From assembly GCF_026385525.1 (NCBI RefSeq), contig NZ_JANIDY010000001.1, positions 186,001 to 250,000 of the forward strand: a stretch of DNA of 64,000 nucleotides. The letters run 5' to 3'. The notes under the pieces are model-generated. The model made no database searches, had not been told where the DNA came from, and was given only the letters and a program-made list of their open reading frames with translations. Numbering within the stretch: position 1 is the stretch's first letter; the number at the start of each line of letters is the position of its first letter. Source of the DNA: Bombella pluederhausensis (lineage in GTDB: Bacteria; Pseudomonadota; Alphaproteobacteria; Acetobacterales; Acetobacteraceae). Below are positions 9,521 through 17,819 of this stretch, one piece after another. A program made the translations under genes and the position numbers.

Positions 9521-9560
9521 GCAGCCCGTCACGTCCCGCTGGGGGAGGCGTGAGGGCTGC
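9521..9560. other. Hairpin between metZ and apaG
   Basis: Arms GCAGCCC-g-TCACG and CGTGA-GGGCTGC pair with a single bulged base around a 15-nt GC-rich loop. No T tract follows on either strand, so it is a weak terminator candidate; it may be an mRNA processing or stabilising structure on the metZ-apaG transcript. Confidence 0.35.
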
Positions 9561-9573
9561 ATGGCCACGGAGA

Positions 9574-10788
9574 TTATTGACCGGCCTTCAGGGCTGCCTC
9601 GGCACCACGGCGGAGGTCTTCAATCAGGTCGTCCGCATCTTCCAGCCCGACTGAGAACCGGATGGATCCATCCGTAATCCCCAGAGCATCACGCTGTTCC
9701 TGCGTCAGTTTGCGGTGGGTGGTGGTAGCGGGGTGAGTGGCGAGGCTGCGGGCATCTCCCAGATTGTTGGAAATGGCAATGAGTCGGAGGGCATTGAGGC
9801 AGGCAAAGGCCCCCTTCTTGCCATTGGCCACACTGAAGGCCACCAGCGTGCCGCCATTGCTCATCTGTTTCCGGGCGAGCTCAGCATGGGGATGATCCTT
9901 GCGCCCCGGATAGCGGACGGCTGTAACACCGGGGAGTTCGCTTAGCACATCAGCGACACGGGCAGCGTTGCGGGCCATAGCGTCTACACGCAGGCGCAGC
10001 GTCTCCAGTCCCTTGGAGAGCACCCATGCATTGAAGGGGGAGAGCGTGTTGCCTGTATTGCGGACGAAGGGTTGGAGTGTTTCGGTAATCCACTGCTTGC
10101 TGCCCAGAATGGCCCCGCCCATCACACGGCCCTGACCATCAATATGCTTGGTACAGGAGTAGATGACGACATCCGCCCCAAGTTCCAGCGGCTTCTGGCC
10201 GACAGGCGTGGCGAAGACATTATCCACCATGAAGACAGCCCCTGCCTTATGGGCGAGATCGGCAATATGGCGGATATCCAGAACGTCCAGCATCGGGTTG
10301 GAGGGCGTTTCAATCAGCACGGCCTGCGTGGGCTTGGAGAGGGCATCTTCCCATGCCTTGAGGTCCGTACCATCCAGCATGACGGTCTCGATCCCGTAGC
10401 TGGGCAGCAGCGAGTCCAGCAGCCAGTGTGTGGAGCCGAACAGGGCACTGGAAGCGACAATGCGGTCACCAGCCTTCAGTTGGGCCAGCAGGGCGCAGGA
10501 GACAGCCCCCATGCCGGTGGATGTCGTCTGGCAGGCTTCAGCGCCTTCCAGCAGGGCAAGACGGTCCTGAAGGGAATCAACCGTCGGGTTGCCATAGCGG
10601 GAATACTGAAGATGCTGGACTGTTCCTTCAAACGTGGCTTCTGCCTGTTCCGCACTGTCATAGACAAAGCCGGATGTCGGGAAGATGGCGTCCGATGTTT
10701 CGCCATGTTCGGTACGGTTGCGGGCATCATGCAGCAGACGCGTGTCGGTGCGGCAGGAAGCGAGGAAGGACGGATCGGTAGAGGGCAT
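9574..10788 (-). CDS. metZ: O-succinylhomoserine sulfhydrylase (methionine synthesis)
   Basis: This 404-residue PLP enzyme of the Cys/Met metabolism family makes homocysteine from an O-acylated homoserine and sulfide. Motifs are the N-terminal RTEHGETSDAIFPTSGF, YSRYGNPTV, the GMGAVSCALLA region and the PLP-binding lysine in YSCTKHIDGQGRVMGG. MetZ is favoured over a gamma-synthase because of RTEHGETSDAIF and the family context in alphaproteobacteria; specificity for succinyl versus acetyl substrate cannot be read with certainty. A consensus RBS, CTGGAGGAACCC, directly precedes the ATG. The leader carries a SAM-II riboswitch and a good sigma-70 promoter, so expression should fall when S-adenosylmethionine is high. 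Confidence 0.93.
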   Translation of the reverse strand: MPSTDPSFLASCRTDTRLLHDARNRTEHGETSDAIFPTSGFVYDSAEQAEATFEGTVQHLQYSRYGNPTVDSLQDRLALLEGAEACQTTSTGMGAVSCALLAQLKAGDRIVASSALFGSTHWLLDSLLPSYGIETVMLDGTDLKAWEDALSKPTQAVLIETPSNPMLDVLDIRHIADLAHKAGAVFMVDNVFATPVGQKPLELGADVVIYSCTKHIDGQGRVMGGAILGSKQWITETLQPFVRNTGNTLSPFNAWVLSKGLETLRLRVDAMARNAARVADVLSELPGVTAVRYPGRKDHPHAELARKQMSNGGTLVAFSVANGKKGAFACLNALRLIAISNNLGDARSLATHPATTTHRKLTQEQRDALGITDGSIRFSVGLEDADDLIEDLRRGAEAALKAGQ

Positions 10789-10883
10789 GGGTTCCTCCAG
10801 CTGAAAGAGGCAGGATTGTTCGGCAAGCCTGCCCGATTAGGATGGAGGCCGTATGAAGTCCTGATTCTGCGGGGGAGAAACAG

Positions 10884-10942
10884 GGCCTCTTTAGCGCTTG
10901 TTCTTTTACCTCGCCGCAAGCCGGCCTATCAAATCACGAGGG
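10884..10942 (-). promoter_or_regulatory. SAM-II riboswitch in the metZ leader
   Basis: On the minus strand the leader reads CCTCGTGATTTGATAGG, then CCGGCTTGCGGCGAGGTAAA, then CAAGCGCTAAAGAGG. P1 pairs CCTCG (10941-10937) with CGAGG (10913-10909). The pseudoknot pairs GCTTG (10921-10917) with CAAGC (10900-10896). The conserved TGATTTG, GGTAAA and GCTAAA(G)AGG blocks of the SAM-II (metA) class are all present. The element ends about 95 bases before the metZ ATG, which leaves room for an expression platform. Confidence 0.92.
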
Positions 10943-10973
10943 CGGGCCACCCCTCGGCAGCACCACGGCCCTG

Positions 10974-11002
10974 ACTATGCGCCCCGTGAAAGGGAGCGTC
11001 AA
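10974..11002 (-). promoter_or_regulatory. Probable sigma-70 promoter of metZ
   Basis: TTGACG (11002-10997), a 17-base spacer and CATAGT (10979-10974) on the minus strand. Transcription would begin near 10967, about 25 bases before the SAM-II aptamer, which is where a riboswitch leader should start. Confidence 0.65.
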
Positions 11003-11045
11003 GGAGAACCGGCGGCATCGTTCTCAAAATATGATGAAAAGGGGA

Positions 11046-11074
11046 TTGCACGGCTTTCGGCCTGCCAGTATAAG
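11046..11074 (+). promoter_or_regulatory. Probable sigma-70 promoter of tRNA-Gly
   Basis: TTGCAC (11046-11051), a 17-base spacer and TATAAG (11069-11074). The predicted start near 11081 is a few bases before the mature tRNA 5' end. It is divergent from the metZ promoter. Confidence 0.7.
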
Positions 11075-11086
11075 GACCCCCACAAA

Positions 11087-11160
11087 GCGGATGTAGTTCA
11101 ATGGTAGAACGGCAGCTTCCCAAGCTGCATACGGGGGTTCGATTCCCCTCATCCGCTCCA
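11087..11160 (+). tRNA. tRNA-Gly (anticodon CCC), CCA encoded
   Basis: The acceptor stem GCGGATG pairs with CATCCGC. The D arm has GTTCAATGGTAGAAC. The anticodon stem GCAGC/GCTGC encloses loop TTCCCAA, giving anticodon CCC, which reads GGG. The T arm is GGGGGTTCGATTCCCC, followed by discriminator T and an encoded CCA (11158-11160). Total length is 74 nt with CCA. Confidence 0.97.
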
Positions 11161-11199
11161 GAAACTTCCCAAAAATCGAGATGCTTCTGTCCCCAGCCC

Positions 11200-12564
11200 C
11201 TAAAGGGCCGGAGATGTGCTTTTGCGCCGTGCCAGCAGCAGATAGCTGAGCGTGGAGACGAGCAGGGCCGTGAGCCATGAGATGTCCACGCCATGTAGCC
11301 GCTCCAGCAGCGGGCCGTGATAGAAGGACAGGTTGAGGAAGGGAAACTCGGCTAGAATCCCCAGCCCGTAGCTGAACAGGGCCGGGCCGTTCACAAGCCC
11401 ATAAATGCCGCCATCCCGCTCGAAGAAGGACGACACATGATAGTCTCCCTTACGGATGAGATAGAAGTCCGCAAGGTTGATGGCTGTCCATGGGATCATG
11501 ACGGCCATGAGCAGGTCCAGCAGGGCGCTATAGGCGGCATTGAAGGACTTGGCCATGAAAAGCGCCATCGCCGTGGCCGTCAGGATGATGAGCAGGGTGA
11601 TGACCAGCCGACTGATGCCCCGTGGCTGCCAGCTTGTGCGGCAGCTATGCAGCAGCGTGATGAGGGACAGCGTGCAGCAATAGAGGTCCATGGCATTGGC
11701 AAAGGCGATGGAGAGCCCCAGAACAAGAATGATGAGGCCAGCCCACGGCCCTGTCATATGCGTGATAGCCACGGCAGGGGATAATCCCGTGGCAGCACTG
11801 AGGAATGCCCCAGCCGTCATGGCCAGAAAGGTGCCGCCAACCGTGCCGCCATAGCAGGCAAGGAAAATGCGGGGATAGCTGGCCTTCTCATCCGGTAGGT
11901 AGCGTGAGGAATCCGAGACGTAAGGGGCCGTGGCGATCTGCCAGAGAACGGCGATGGAGAAAGCCTGTAGAAATCCGGCAAAAGAGCCGTGCATATCCGC
12001 CAGAAAGGCCTGCCCATGTGGCAGGCTTGCCAGCCCGACAAAGAAGCAGAGCAGGATGACGGCAGTCGTGATGAAGGATACGGCTGAGGAAAAGAGTTCA
12101 ATCGTTCTGTAGCCAATGATGCAGGGCAACAGGCTGAGAACGGCCATGATGAGAATGGCCGGATGTGCCCCCAGTGCAGGCACGACACTCCGCAGCGCAT
12201 CGCCGCCCACCACGCAGTTGGAGGCGACAAAGCTGACATACATGATAACGACCATCAGGATGACTGGTATGGCCCCCCAGGCCCCGAACTGCCCCCGGCT
12301 CTGGATCATCTGCGGGACACCCAGCCGTGGCCCCTGCACGGCATGGAGAGCCATGAAGACGGCTCCGATCAGGCTACCCAGCAGGAAGGCAAGGGCTGTC
12401 ATGGTGAAGGAGATATGGCATTGCAACGGTCCCAGCGCCCCCGTCACGACTGTCAGCAGTGTCATGTTGGTGCTGAACCAGATGGTGAACTGGTCCCGTG
12501 GGCGGCCCCGCCTGTCCGAGGCGGGGATGGGGTGGATGGTGTGCTGTTCAATCGCTGAGAACAT
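11200..12564 (-). CDS. NCS1-family permease (cytosine/purine permease-like)
   Basis: This 454-residue polytopic inner-membrane protein has about 12 hydrophobic segments. The N-terminus carries the nucleobase-cation-symport-1 (PF02133) pattern: DQFTIWFSTNMTLLTVVTGA, then a GSLIGAVFMALHAVQGPRLGVPQMIQSRGQFG region with the conserved G-P-x-x-G-x-P-Q-M motif. NCS1 proteins import cytosine, purines, allantoin, hydantoins, thiamine or pyridoxine-type compounds with H+ or Na+. The substrate here is not evident. The gene is the last of a three-gene minus-strand run, 39 bases after the TonB-dependent receptor, so both may move the same small molecule across outer and inner membranes. The RBS AAGGCAG precedes the ATG. 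Confidence 0.88.
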   Translation of the reverse strand: MFSAIEQHTIHPIPASDRRGRPRDQFTIWFSTNMTLLTVVTGALGPLQCHISFTMTALAFLLGSLIGAVFMALHAVQGPRLGVPQMIQSRGQFGAWGAIPVILMVVIMYVSFVASNCVVGGDALRSVVPALGAHPAILIMAVLSLLPCIIGYRTIELFSSAVSFITTAVILLCFFVGLASLPHGQAFLADMHGSFAGFLQAFSIAVLWQIATAPYVSDSSRYLPDEKASYPRIFLACYGGTVGGTFLAMTAGAFLSAATGLSPAVAITHMTGPWAGLIILVLGLSIAFANAMDLYCCTLSLITLLHSCRTSWQPRGISRLVITLLIILTATAMALFMAKSFNAAYSALLDLLMAVMIPWTAINLADFYLIRKGDYHVSSFFERDGGIYGLVNGPALFSYGLGILAEFPFLNLSFYHGPLLERLHGVDISWLTALLVSTLSYLLLARRKSTSPAL

Positions 12565-12603
12565 TGGTCGTCTGCCTTGCCGTGATCCGTGCCAGAAATG
12601 CCG

Positions 12604-15120
12604 TTACAGGCTGATATTGATGCGCCCATAATAATACCCGCCCGTCATAGGGATACCGGCGGAGTTGTTGTCATAGAACAGTGTGCCGAGATAGGAGTTG
12701 GCGGCAGGCATCCGGCGGGGACGGACATTGAAAAGATTATTCCCGCCAACAGCCAGATGAATGCGCTTCGTTGCCTGAAAACCGACCTCAAGGTCCGTCA
12801 GCCATGCGGGCGTGTTCACGAAGCGGTGGAACTGGCTCTGTGAATATTGCAGTGCAGCAGGTGCCTGATCCTGATAGGTCACATTATTGACTGTCTCGCC
12901 ATAGCGGGTCTGGCGCAGGTTCACGTTCCAGCGGTTCAGCTTCCAGTAGGCGTTGAGGACGATCTTGCTGCGGGGTGATGCGGTGGTGAGATAACCGATC
13001 TGCTGGGTATTGAGGATAGGCGACCCATCCGCATAAGTGTTGAGATGGTGAATGCGGGTGCGGTTCAGATTGAGGGCCATGCTGAGATTCAGCGAGCCAT
13101 AGCGATGCAGTTTCAGGTCATAATCAGCCATGATGTCCAGACCCTGCGTGCGGGTGCTGGCCCCGTTGGTGAAGTAGGTGGCCGTCACGTTGTCCGGGTC
13201 CAGCCCGGTGGGAGGCAGGGTTGCCCCCATGAGGGCAATGGCGTTTTCTGCCGCACTGCCCTGAAAGCTGCCCCCCGGAGCAATACGGTTACGGATGTTG
13301 ATCTGATACACATCCACGGAGACATGGAGGTTCGTGACCGGCTCCATCACGATGCCGCCAGTGGCATTGGTGGAGCGTTCCGCTTTCAGTCGCTGGGCAC
13401 CGAGGGAGCTGGCGGCCACAGAGCTGACGGGCAGGCTGGCCGAGGCCCCGTTGGGCAGAACGCTCAGCGCACTGTAATGTTGCTCCAGCAGGGTAGGGGC
13501 ACGGTAGCCATTGCTGATGGTAGCCCGCACGGCAAAGCGTTTTGTGAAGTCATAGCGGGCGGCAATCTTGCCTGTCTGGGCATTGCCGGAATCGGTATAA
13601 TGCTCATACCGCCCGCCGAAATCGACATCAAGATGACGGAGTGGGTGGAAATCGGCATCTATATAGCCTGCCCAGACATTACGGGTCCATGAACCGGCAT
13701 TTTCTGGCATAAGGCCAGAGAAGCCCTGAAGGCCACCCTTATAGTAGGAAACAGGTTCACCGGCCCCGATAGTGTATTTTTCCAGACGGTGCTGTGCCCC
13801 GAAGGAGAGGTCCAGAGAGCGACCCTGTGCAAAGGCGAATTTGCGGCTGATATTCAGTGTGTTGTTCCACTGTTCGTTTTTGAAGCGTTCTGTCCGGGCT
13901 TTGGTGGGGGATGTGCCGTAATCGGCATAATAGGCCGGGTTGCCGCTGTTCTTCAGCGTCATATGGTCATCATCGGCACCATAGGTCGTATTGGCATCCC
14001 AATGAAATCCAGCAGGCAGGCGGCCTTTCAGCCCCAGAGTGACGGCATAATCCTGTTCCTCCATGGCTTCGATGGGGGCAAAGCCGTTGGGGTAATATTG
14101 CGGGAAGACATCGGGCGTCCGGTAATCCTGAAAGCCCTCACCATGACGATGGGCGTAAGTGACAAAGCCATAGCCTTCCAGTGACTGGGTGAAATGCTTG
14201 CCGAAATTGAGGCTGAGGGTTTGACGTGTCTGTTCAGCAAGGCTGAGGGCCGGGTCGTCATAACGGCCCGTGCGGTCATCTATGCCTTTCTGGATGAAAT
14301 GATCCGTATGGAACATCTGCCCGGCCAGATTGACATAGCCATCTTCCCCAAGGGCAGCCCCCTTATCGAAGCCGAACTGATATTGCCAGCCATCGCCATT
14401 ATAGGCGTTTGCGCCTGTCTGTCCGTCAATGTCAGAACTTTTGACATCCTTCTTCAGCACGATGTTGATGACACCGGCCAGCCCGTCCGCCCCGTAGCGG
14501 GAGGCGGCCCCATCCCGCAGGATTTCGATATGATCGATGGCTTCCGGGGGAATCATGTTCAGATCGACCGGGCTGGAGCCTTCTTCTGGCCCGCTATCGG
14601 CGCTGATATTCGCTGTGGTGTGGCGGCGGATGCCGTTGACGAGCACCAGAGTATGATTGGGATTCAGCCCTCGCAGGCGGATGGAGGAGGTGAGGGCGGC
14701 TGTATCATAGCCTGCCGTGCTGATCGTAACGGACGGATTGATGCGGGCCAGAGCATCCGCCACATTGATCTGTCCCGTACGCTGGAGCTGCTGGGCCGTG
14801 ACGATATCAACCGGCGACGTGCTGGCACGGGCCCGTTTCAGCGGCGTGTTGGTCCGCTTGACGGTCAGATGCTCGATGGATTTGGCACTGATGTCATGAG
14901 GCTTGTGCCGAATTGTAGAGGTTGTTTTGCGAAGCTGTGTCTTTTTGACAGTAGAAGCGGGAGAAACGGCTTTTTTGTCCGTTACGGTAGCGGCACGGGC
15001 GGAGGACATAGAGCCTGACAGGGCGGTGGCAATACCGAGCCCAACGCTGCATGAGCCTATCAGACAGGACAGGGAAAGCAGGGAGGCAGGCAGACGATAG
15101 GGGCCATGCAGGCGGGGCAT
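12604..15120 (-). CDS. TonB-dependent outer-membrane receptor
   Basis: This receptor has 838 residues from the ATG at 15120, chosen because CCGGAG lies 6-8 bases upstream; an in-frame TTG eight codons earlier is less likely. A signal peptide ends near SSARAA. A plug domain (about 65-185) contains SIRLRGLNPNHTLVLVNGIR and the typical IEILRDGAASRYGADGLAGVINIV. The C-terminal 22-strand-type barrel ends in GGYYYGRINISL, close to the usual aromatic-rich last strand though ending in Leu. No TonB box was assigned with confidence. The plug resembles receptors of the large iTonB/sugar or siderophore groups, and the substrate is unknown. It lies between a homocysteine methyltransferase (42 bases) and an NCS1 permease (39 bases), which makes a siderophore role less obvious. 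Confidence 0.93.
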   Translation of the reverse strand: MPRLHGPYRLPASLLSLSCLIGSCSVGLGIATALSGSMSSARAATVTDKKAVSPASTVKKTQLRKTTSTIRHKPHDISAKSIEHLTVKRTNTPLKRARASTSPVDIVTAQQLQRTGQINVADALARINPSVTISTAGYDTAALTSSIRLRGLNPNHTLVLVNGIRRHTTANISADSGPEEGSSPVDLNMIPPEAIDHIEILRDGAASRYGADGLAGVINIVLKKDVKSSDIDGQTGANAYNGDGWQYQFGFDKGAALGEDGYVNLAGQMFHTDHFIQKGIDDRTGRYDDPALSLAEQTRQTLSLNFGKHFTQSLEGYGFVTYAHRHGEGFQDYRTPDVFPQYYPNGFAPIEAMEEQDYAVTLGLKGRLPAGFHWDANTTYGADDDHMTLKNSGNPAYYADYGTSPTKARTERFKNEQWNNTLNISRKFAFAQGRSLDLSFGAQHRLEKYTIGAGEPVSYYKGGLQGFSGLMPENAGSWTRNVWAGYIDADFHPLRHLDVDFGGRYEHYTDSGNAQTGKIAARYDFTKRFAVRATISNGYRAPTLLEQHYSALSVLPNGASASLPVSSVAASSLGAQRLKAERSTNATGGIVMEPVTNLHVSVDVYQINIRNRIAPGGSFQGSAAENAIALMGATLPPTGLDPDNVTATYFTNGASTRTQGLDIMADYDLKLHRYGSLNLSMALNLNRTRIHHLNTYADGSPILNTQQIGYLTTASPRSKIVLNAYWKLNRWNVNLRQTRYGETVNNVTYQDQAPAALQYSQSQFHRFVNTPAWLTDLEVGFQATKRIHLAVGGNNLFNVRPRRMPAANSYLGTLFYDNNSAGIPMTGGYYYGRINISL

Positions 15121-15162
15121 GTGGTTTCTCCGGGGGTTCAGCAAGAAGACGGCAGGATATGT

Positions 15163-16155
15163 TTAGTGGTGGGACGGGAAGCGGGCGGCGAGGGCAGCAA
15201 TATGTTCCGGCCCGATGCCGCAGCACCCGCCGATGATGTCTGCGCCTTCTTCATGCCAGTGTTGGGCGAAGTCGCTGTAGCGGTCTGGGGTCAGTGTGCC
15301 ATCCAGCGGGGTGATGCTCTCATTGGCACCATCGCCTTCGCCATCATGGTGATTATGGGCAAAGCCATTGGCGTAGATACCAAGTCGCAGGGGCGTATTT
15401 CCCTCGTGTGTTGTGATGGTCTGCCGGGCTGTATGAAGGGCCGCTGCCATGATGCGGGGGTCGCTACAGTTGAACAGCAGAGCATCCAGTTTCAGCTCCA
15501 GAGCGGCTTTTACGGCATCTTCCAGCAGATCGCCTGAACGCAGGCGGACCGGGGATTTTTGATGGACGAGCGCAACAGGGTCGGCATCATCCAGCGTGAA
15601 GGCGCCCCAGAAAGGTCGTGTATCACTCGTATGCTGGCGGACGAGCCTGTGGGCTGTCTGAAGTTCGGCAATGCTACTCTGCGTTTCGGCCAGCCAGAGA
15701 TCAACGGATGGGGCGAGACCACGAATAAGTGGGGTCAGAATGGCTTCTGCCTTCTCTGATGTGAACAAGTCGGGCCGGTAGGAGCCGCAGCTTGGTGGCA
15801 GTGAACCTGCCAGAAGGGGTTCTGTCTGCCCCGGCCGTGCGTGGGCTGCAATGGCCTGCCGCCCCAGAACACCGGAGAGGCGAGCGAGGTCTTCGCCTTT
15901 TTTTGCAAAACGCTCATCACCAATATGGAAAGGCACCACGGCGTAGCTGTTGGTCGTGATGATTTGCGCCCCGGTTTTGAGGAAGTTCTCATGGGCTTGC
16001 TGGACCAGATCAGGCCGTTCCATCAGGCTGAGGGCGGACCATTCCGGCTGGCGGAAGGGTGCCCCCATACGATGAAGCTCACGCCCCATGCCACCATCAA
16101 GGATGAGGGGACGGCGATCCGTAGCGGTAGAGGGGAGAGCAGGAGAAGAAGTCAT
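15163..16155 (-). CDS. Homocysteine S-methyltransferase family protein
   Basis: This 330-residue single-domain S-methyltransferase has LILDGGMGRELHRMG at the N-terminus and the three zinc-binding cysteines of the family: Cys230 in FNCSDP and Cys311/Cys312 in GGCCGIGPEH. Members such as MmuM transfer a methyl group from S-methylmethionine (or, with poor efficiency, SAM) to homocysteine to give methionine; others use betaine. The donor cannot be read from sequence. It heads a probable three-gene operon with a TonB-dependent receptor and an NCS1 permease. A 310-base AT-rich region upstream probably carries the promoter. Confidence 0.9.
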   Translation of the reverse strand: MTSSPALPSTATDRRPLILDGGMGRELHRMGAPFRQPEWSALSLMERPDLVQQAHENFLKTGAQIITTNSYAVVPFHIGDERFAKKGEDLARLSGVLGRQAIAAHARPGQTEPLLAGSLPPSCGSYRPDLFTSEKAEAILTPLIRGLAPSVDLWLAETQSSIAELQTAHRLVRQHTSDTRPFWGAFTLDDADPVALVHQKSPVRLRSGDLLEDAVKAALELKLDALLFNCSDPRIMAAALHTARQTITTHEGNTPLRLGIYANGFAHNHHDGEGDGANESITPLDGTLTPDRYSDFAQHWHEEGADIIGGCCGIGPEHIAALAARFPSHH

Positions 16156-16259
16156 GGCGTCTGGTTCGTGGGGGGTGGCGTCTGTCCCCGGTCTTTCTCT
16201 GTTTCAGTTGAAGGTTCGCCATGGGTATAAGGAGTTTATAGAAATATCAATCCCATGCA

Positions 16260-16281
16260 CATATAAGCATAATGTTATATG
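16260..16281. repeat. Inverted repeat, possible operator of the methyltransferase operon
   Basis: CATATAA, an 8-base spacer, then TTATATG: a perfect 7-base dyad about 105 bases upstream of the methyltransferase ATG. The AT-rich setting makes chance occurrence fairly likely. Confidence 0.35.
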
Positions 16282-16426
16282 ATAAGTATGAGGTAGGAGA
16301 AGATCGTATGATTATTGAGGGCACTAAATGAACATCTGTTAATAGAACGTATCTGTCAGATCAGGATAGGGCCATTCCTATATAAAAAACTGTAAAAAAT
16401 ATTTTTCGTTTTATGACATATGAGTG

Positions 16427-16455
16427 TTCCACCGCCCGATAGGCAGGCGGTGGAA
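16427..16455 (-). terminator. Terminator-like hairpin after the small exported protein gene
   Basis: TTCCACCGCC and GGCGGTGGAA form a perfect 10-bp stem with a 9-nt loop just after the stop of the minus-strand gene. The T tract is absent directly after the stem, so termination strength is uncertain. Confidence 0.5.
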
Positions 16456-16465
16456 GGGGAAAGGC

Positions 16466-16999
16466 TTACGGGCTGTTGAGCGTGTCCTGATATTTCTGGC
16501 CATCGAAGACCCAGCGATCATTTCCATCAACAACGATGTCAGCCATGCCATTACGGCGCTGACGGGCGATGCGGATGGTGCCGTTCACGCTATCCAGCAG
16601 TGTGTCCCATTTATCGCCATTCTTGCGATAAATGGAGGTCGTGCAGCCAGCTGATCCGCACAGACGGTAGGACTGAAGCTGGACGAACAGGATCATGTCC
16701 TTTTGTTTGGGGGCAAGCTGGGCTGTGCCTGTCAGCACGATGGGCTGTTCATGATGACGTGTTGCATCTTCCAGCAGGTCGGCATTCAGTTTGCGGGCCT
16801 GTTTGTCCAGCTCCGTACCGGGTTGGGACTTCAGCTCTACAGGAATCGTACCGGCTTGCTGGCCACCACGGTGGTGATGGGCAGCATGTCTCTGGGAGGC
16901 CGCCCCAGCGGGGGCGATGGTCAGGGCCATGCCAGACATGGTCATGATGATGGCGGAACGGAGCAGATGTCTGGTGAAGCGATGATGTGACAGAATCAT
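16466..16999 (-). CDS. Small exported protein of unknown function
   Basis: I do not recognise this family. From the ATG at 16999 (RBS GAGGAT) the protein has 177 residues with a plausible Sec signal peptide: basic start MILSHHRFTRHLLR, hydrophobic core, cleavage near APAGAA. A His-rich stretch RHAAHHHRGG follows. The mature part has two cysteines (LCGSAGCT) that could form a disulfide, and ends in a compact strand-rich segment (DIVVDGNDRWVFDGQKYQ). A longer in-frame start exists at 17095 but would place 32 residues before the signal peptide. It lies 70 bases downstream of a 2OG-Fe dioxygenase gene on the same strand and may be co-transcribed with it. Confidence 0.7.
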   Translation of the reverse strand: MILSHHRFTRHLLRSAIIMTMSGMALTIAPAGAASQRHAAHHHRGGQQAGTIPVELKSQPGTELDKQARKLNADLLEDATRHHEQPIVLTGTAQLAPKQKDMILFVQLQSYRLCGSAGCTTSIYRKNGDKWDTLLDSVNGTIRIARQRRNGMADIVVDGNDRWVFDGQKYQDTLNSP

Positions 17000-17069
17000 G
17001 GCGTATCCTCTATCAAGAGCTGGAAGAAGATGTGAAAAGCCCGCCATGCTGGCAGGGGGGTACGGGTCA

Positions 17070-17819
17070 TCATTCATAGCGCAACGTGACGACAAGAACG
17101 TCTCGATAAGCTGGAAGGGTAGGGTCTTCCGGCTCCACGGCAGTTACACCATGATAGACACGGTGATCGTCCACGATGGCCGTATCCAGCGGGTCCGTCA
17201 GGGTGAAGGAGCCTAACACGGTCTGCTGGTCCAGCGCATGGATGCTGGTGACACCCTCGCGTATGTTGGAGCGGTTGACCATGAAGACGAACACCCAGTC
17301 CACGCCATCACGATGCATGCCTTCCGGTGTGGGGAGGGCATCTGCATCGGTTGCGGCCTCAATGCGGAACTGGTGCACTTCCACATGCCACGGGGCAGGC
17401 TGGGGGCGTTCCGGTGAGAGGTGATCTGCCATGGTGGAGGCGGCCTGCAGAATGGCCGTAAGGGCAGGGTGTTGCCCCATCTCATCGGTAATGGGGCTGA
17501 ACCAGCGTTCCACACCTCCATTGAGCAGATTGTAATCCCGGCTCTGATAATGGGGCTGGTGCTCTTTACGAATCAGGCTGTCGCCGGTGATGGAGAAGGT
17601 CCCGTAGCGGCGGCGGCGGTAGCGCCCTCCATCTGCCATATAGAGGTCCATGCCCAGATCATTCCAGCTATCGGCGAATGTCTGCCAGTCTTTCAGGCCA
17701 TAGGGCTCCAGCCATGTTCTGGCGTCTCGTGCTGGGAGAAAGGCAAAACCGTTTTCCCAGATCTGTTCTTCTGTCGTGATGGACGCCGCAGCGGTGGAGT
17801 CTGTGCAGGATGATGTCAT
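17070..17819 (-). CDS. 2-oxoglutarate/Fe(II) dioxygenase, free amino acid hydroxylase-like family
   Basis: This 249-residue protein matches the 2OG-Fe_Oxy_2 family (PF10014), which includes BsmA and the Bacillus L-isoleucine 4-hydroxylase. The iron ligands appear as HRD in GMHRDGVDWVFVFMV (His169, Asp171) and His223 in VYHGVTAV; an Arg near the C-terminus (VVTLRYE) or Arg220 could bind 2-oxoglutarate. Characterised relatives hydroxylate or sulfoxidise free aliphatic amino acids (Ile, Leu, Met). The substrate here is inferred only at class level. It starts a minus-strand run with the small exported protein, upstream of the homocysteine methyltransferase operon. Confidence 0.82.
   Translation of the reverse strand: MTSSCTDSTAAASITTEEQIWENGFAFLPARDARTWLEPYGLKDWQTFADSWNDLGMDLYMADGGRYRRRRYGTFSITGDSLIRKEHQPHYQSRDYNLLNGGVERWFSPITDEMGQHPALTAILQAASTMADHLSPERPQPAPWHVEVHQFRIEAATDADALPTPEGMHRDGVDWVFVFMVNRSNIREGVTSIHALDQQTVLGSFTLTDPLDTAIVDDHRVYHGVTAVEPEDPTLPAYRDVLVVTLRYE

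Larger units (their letters stand above)
16156..16465. other. 310-base AT-rich intergenic region
   Basis: No convincing gene. It holds a terminator-like hairpin at its distal end (16427-16455) and a short inverted repeat (16260-16281) upstream of the methyltransferase gene, and probably that operon's promoter. Base composition is clearly more AT-rich than the flanking genes. Confidence 0.6.
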
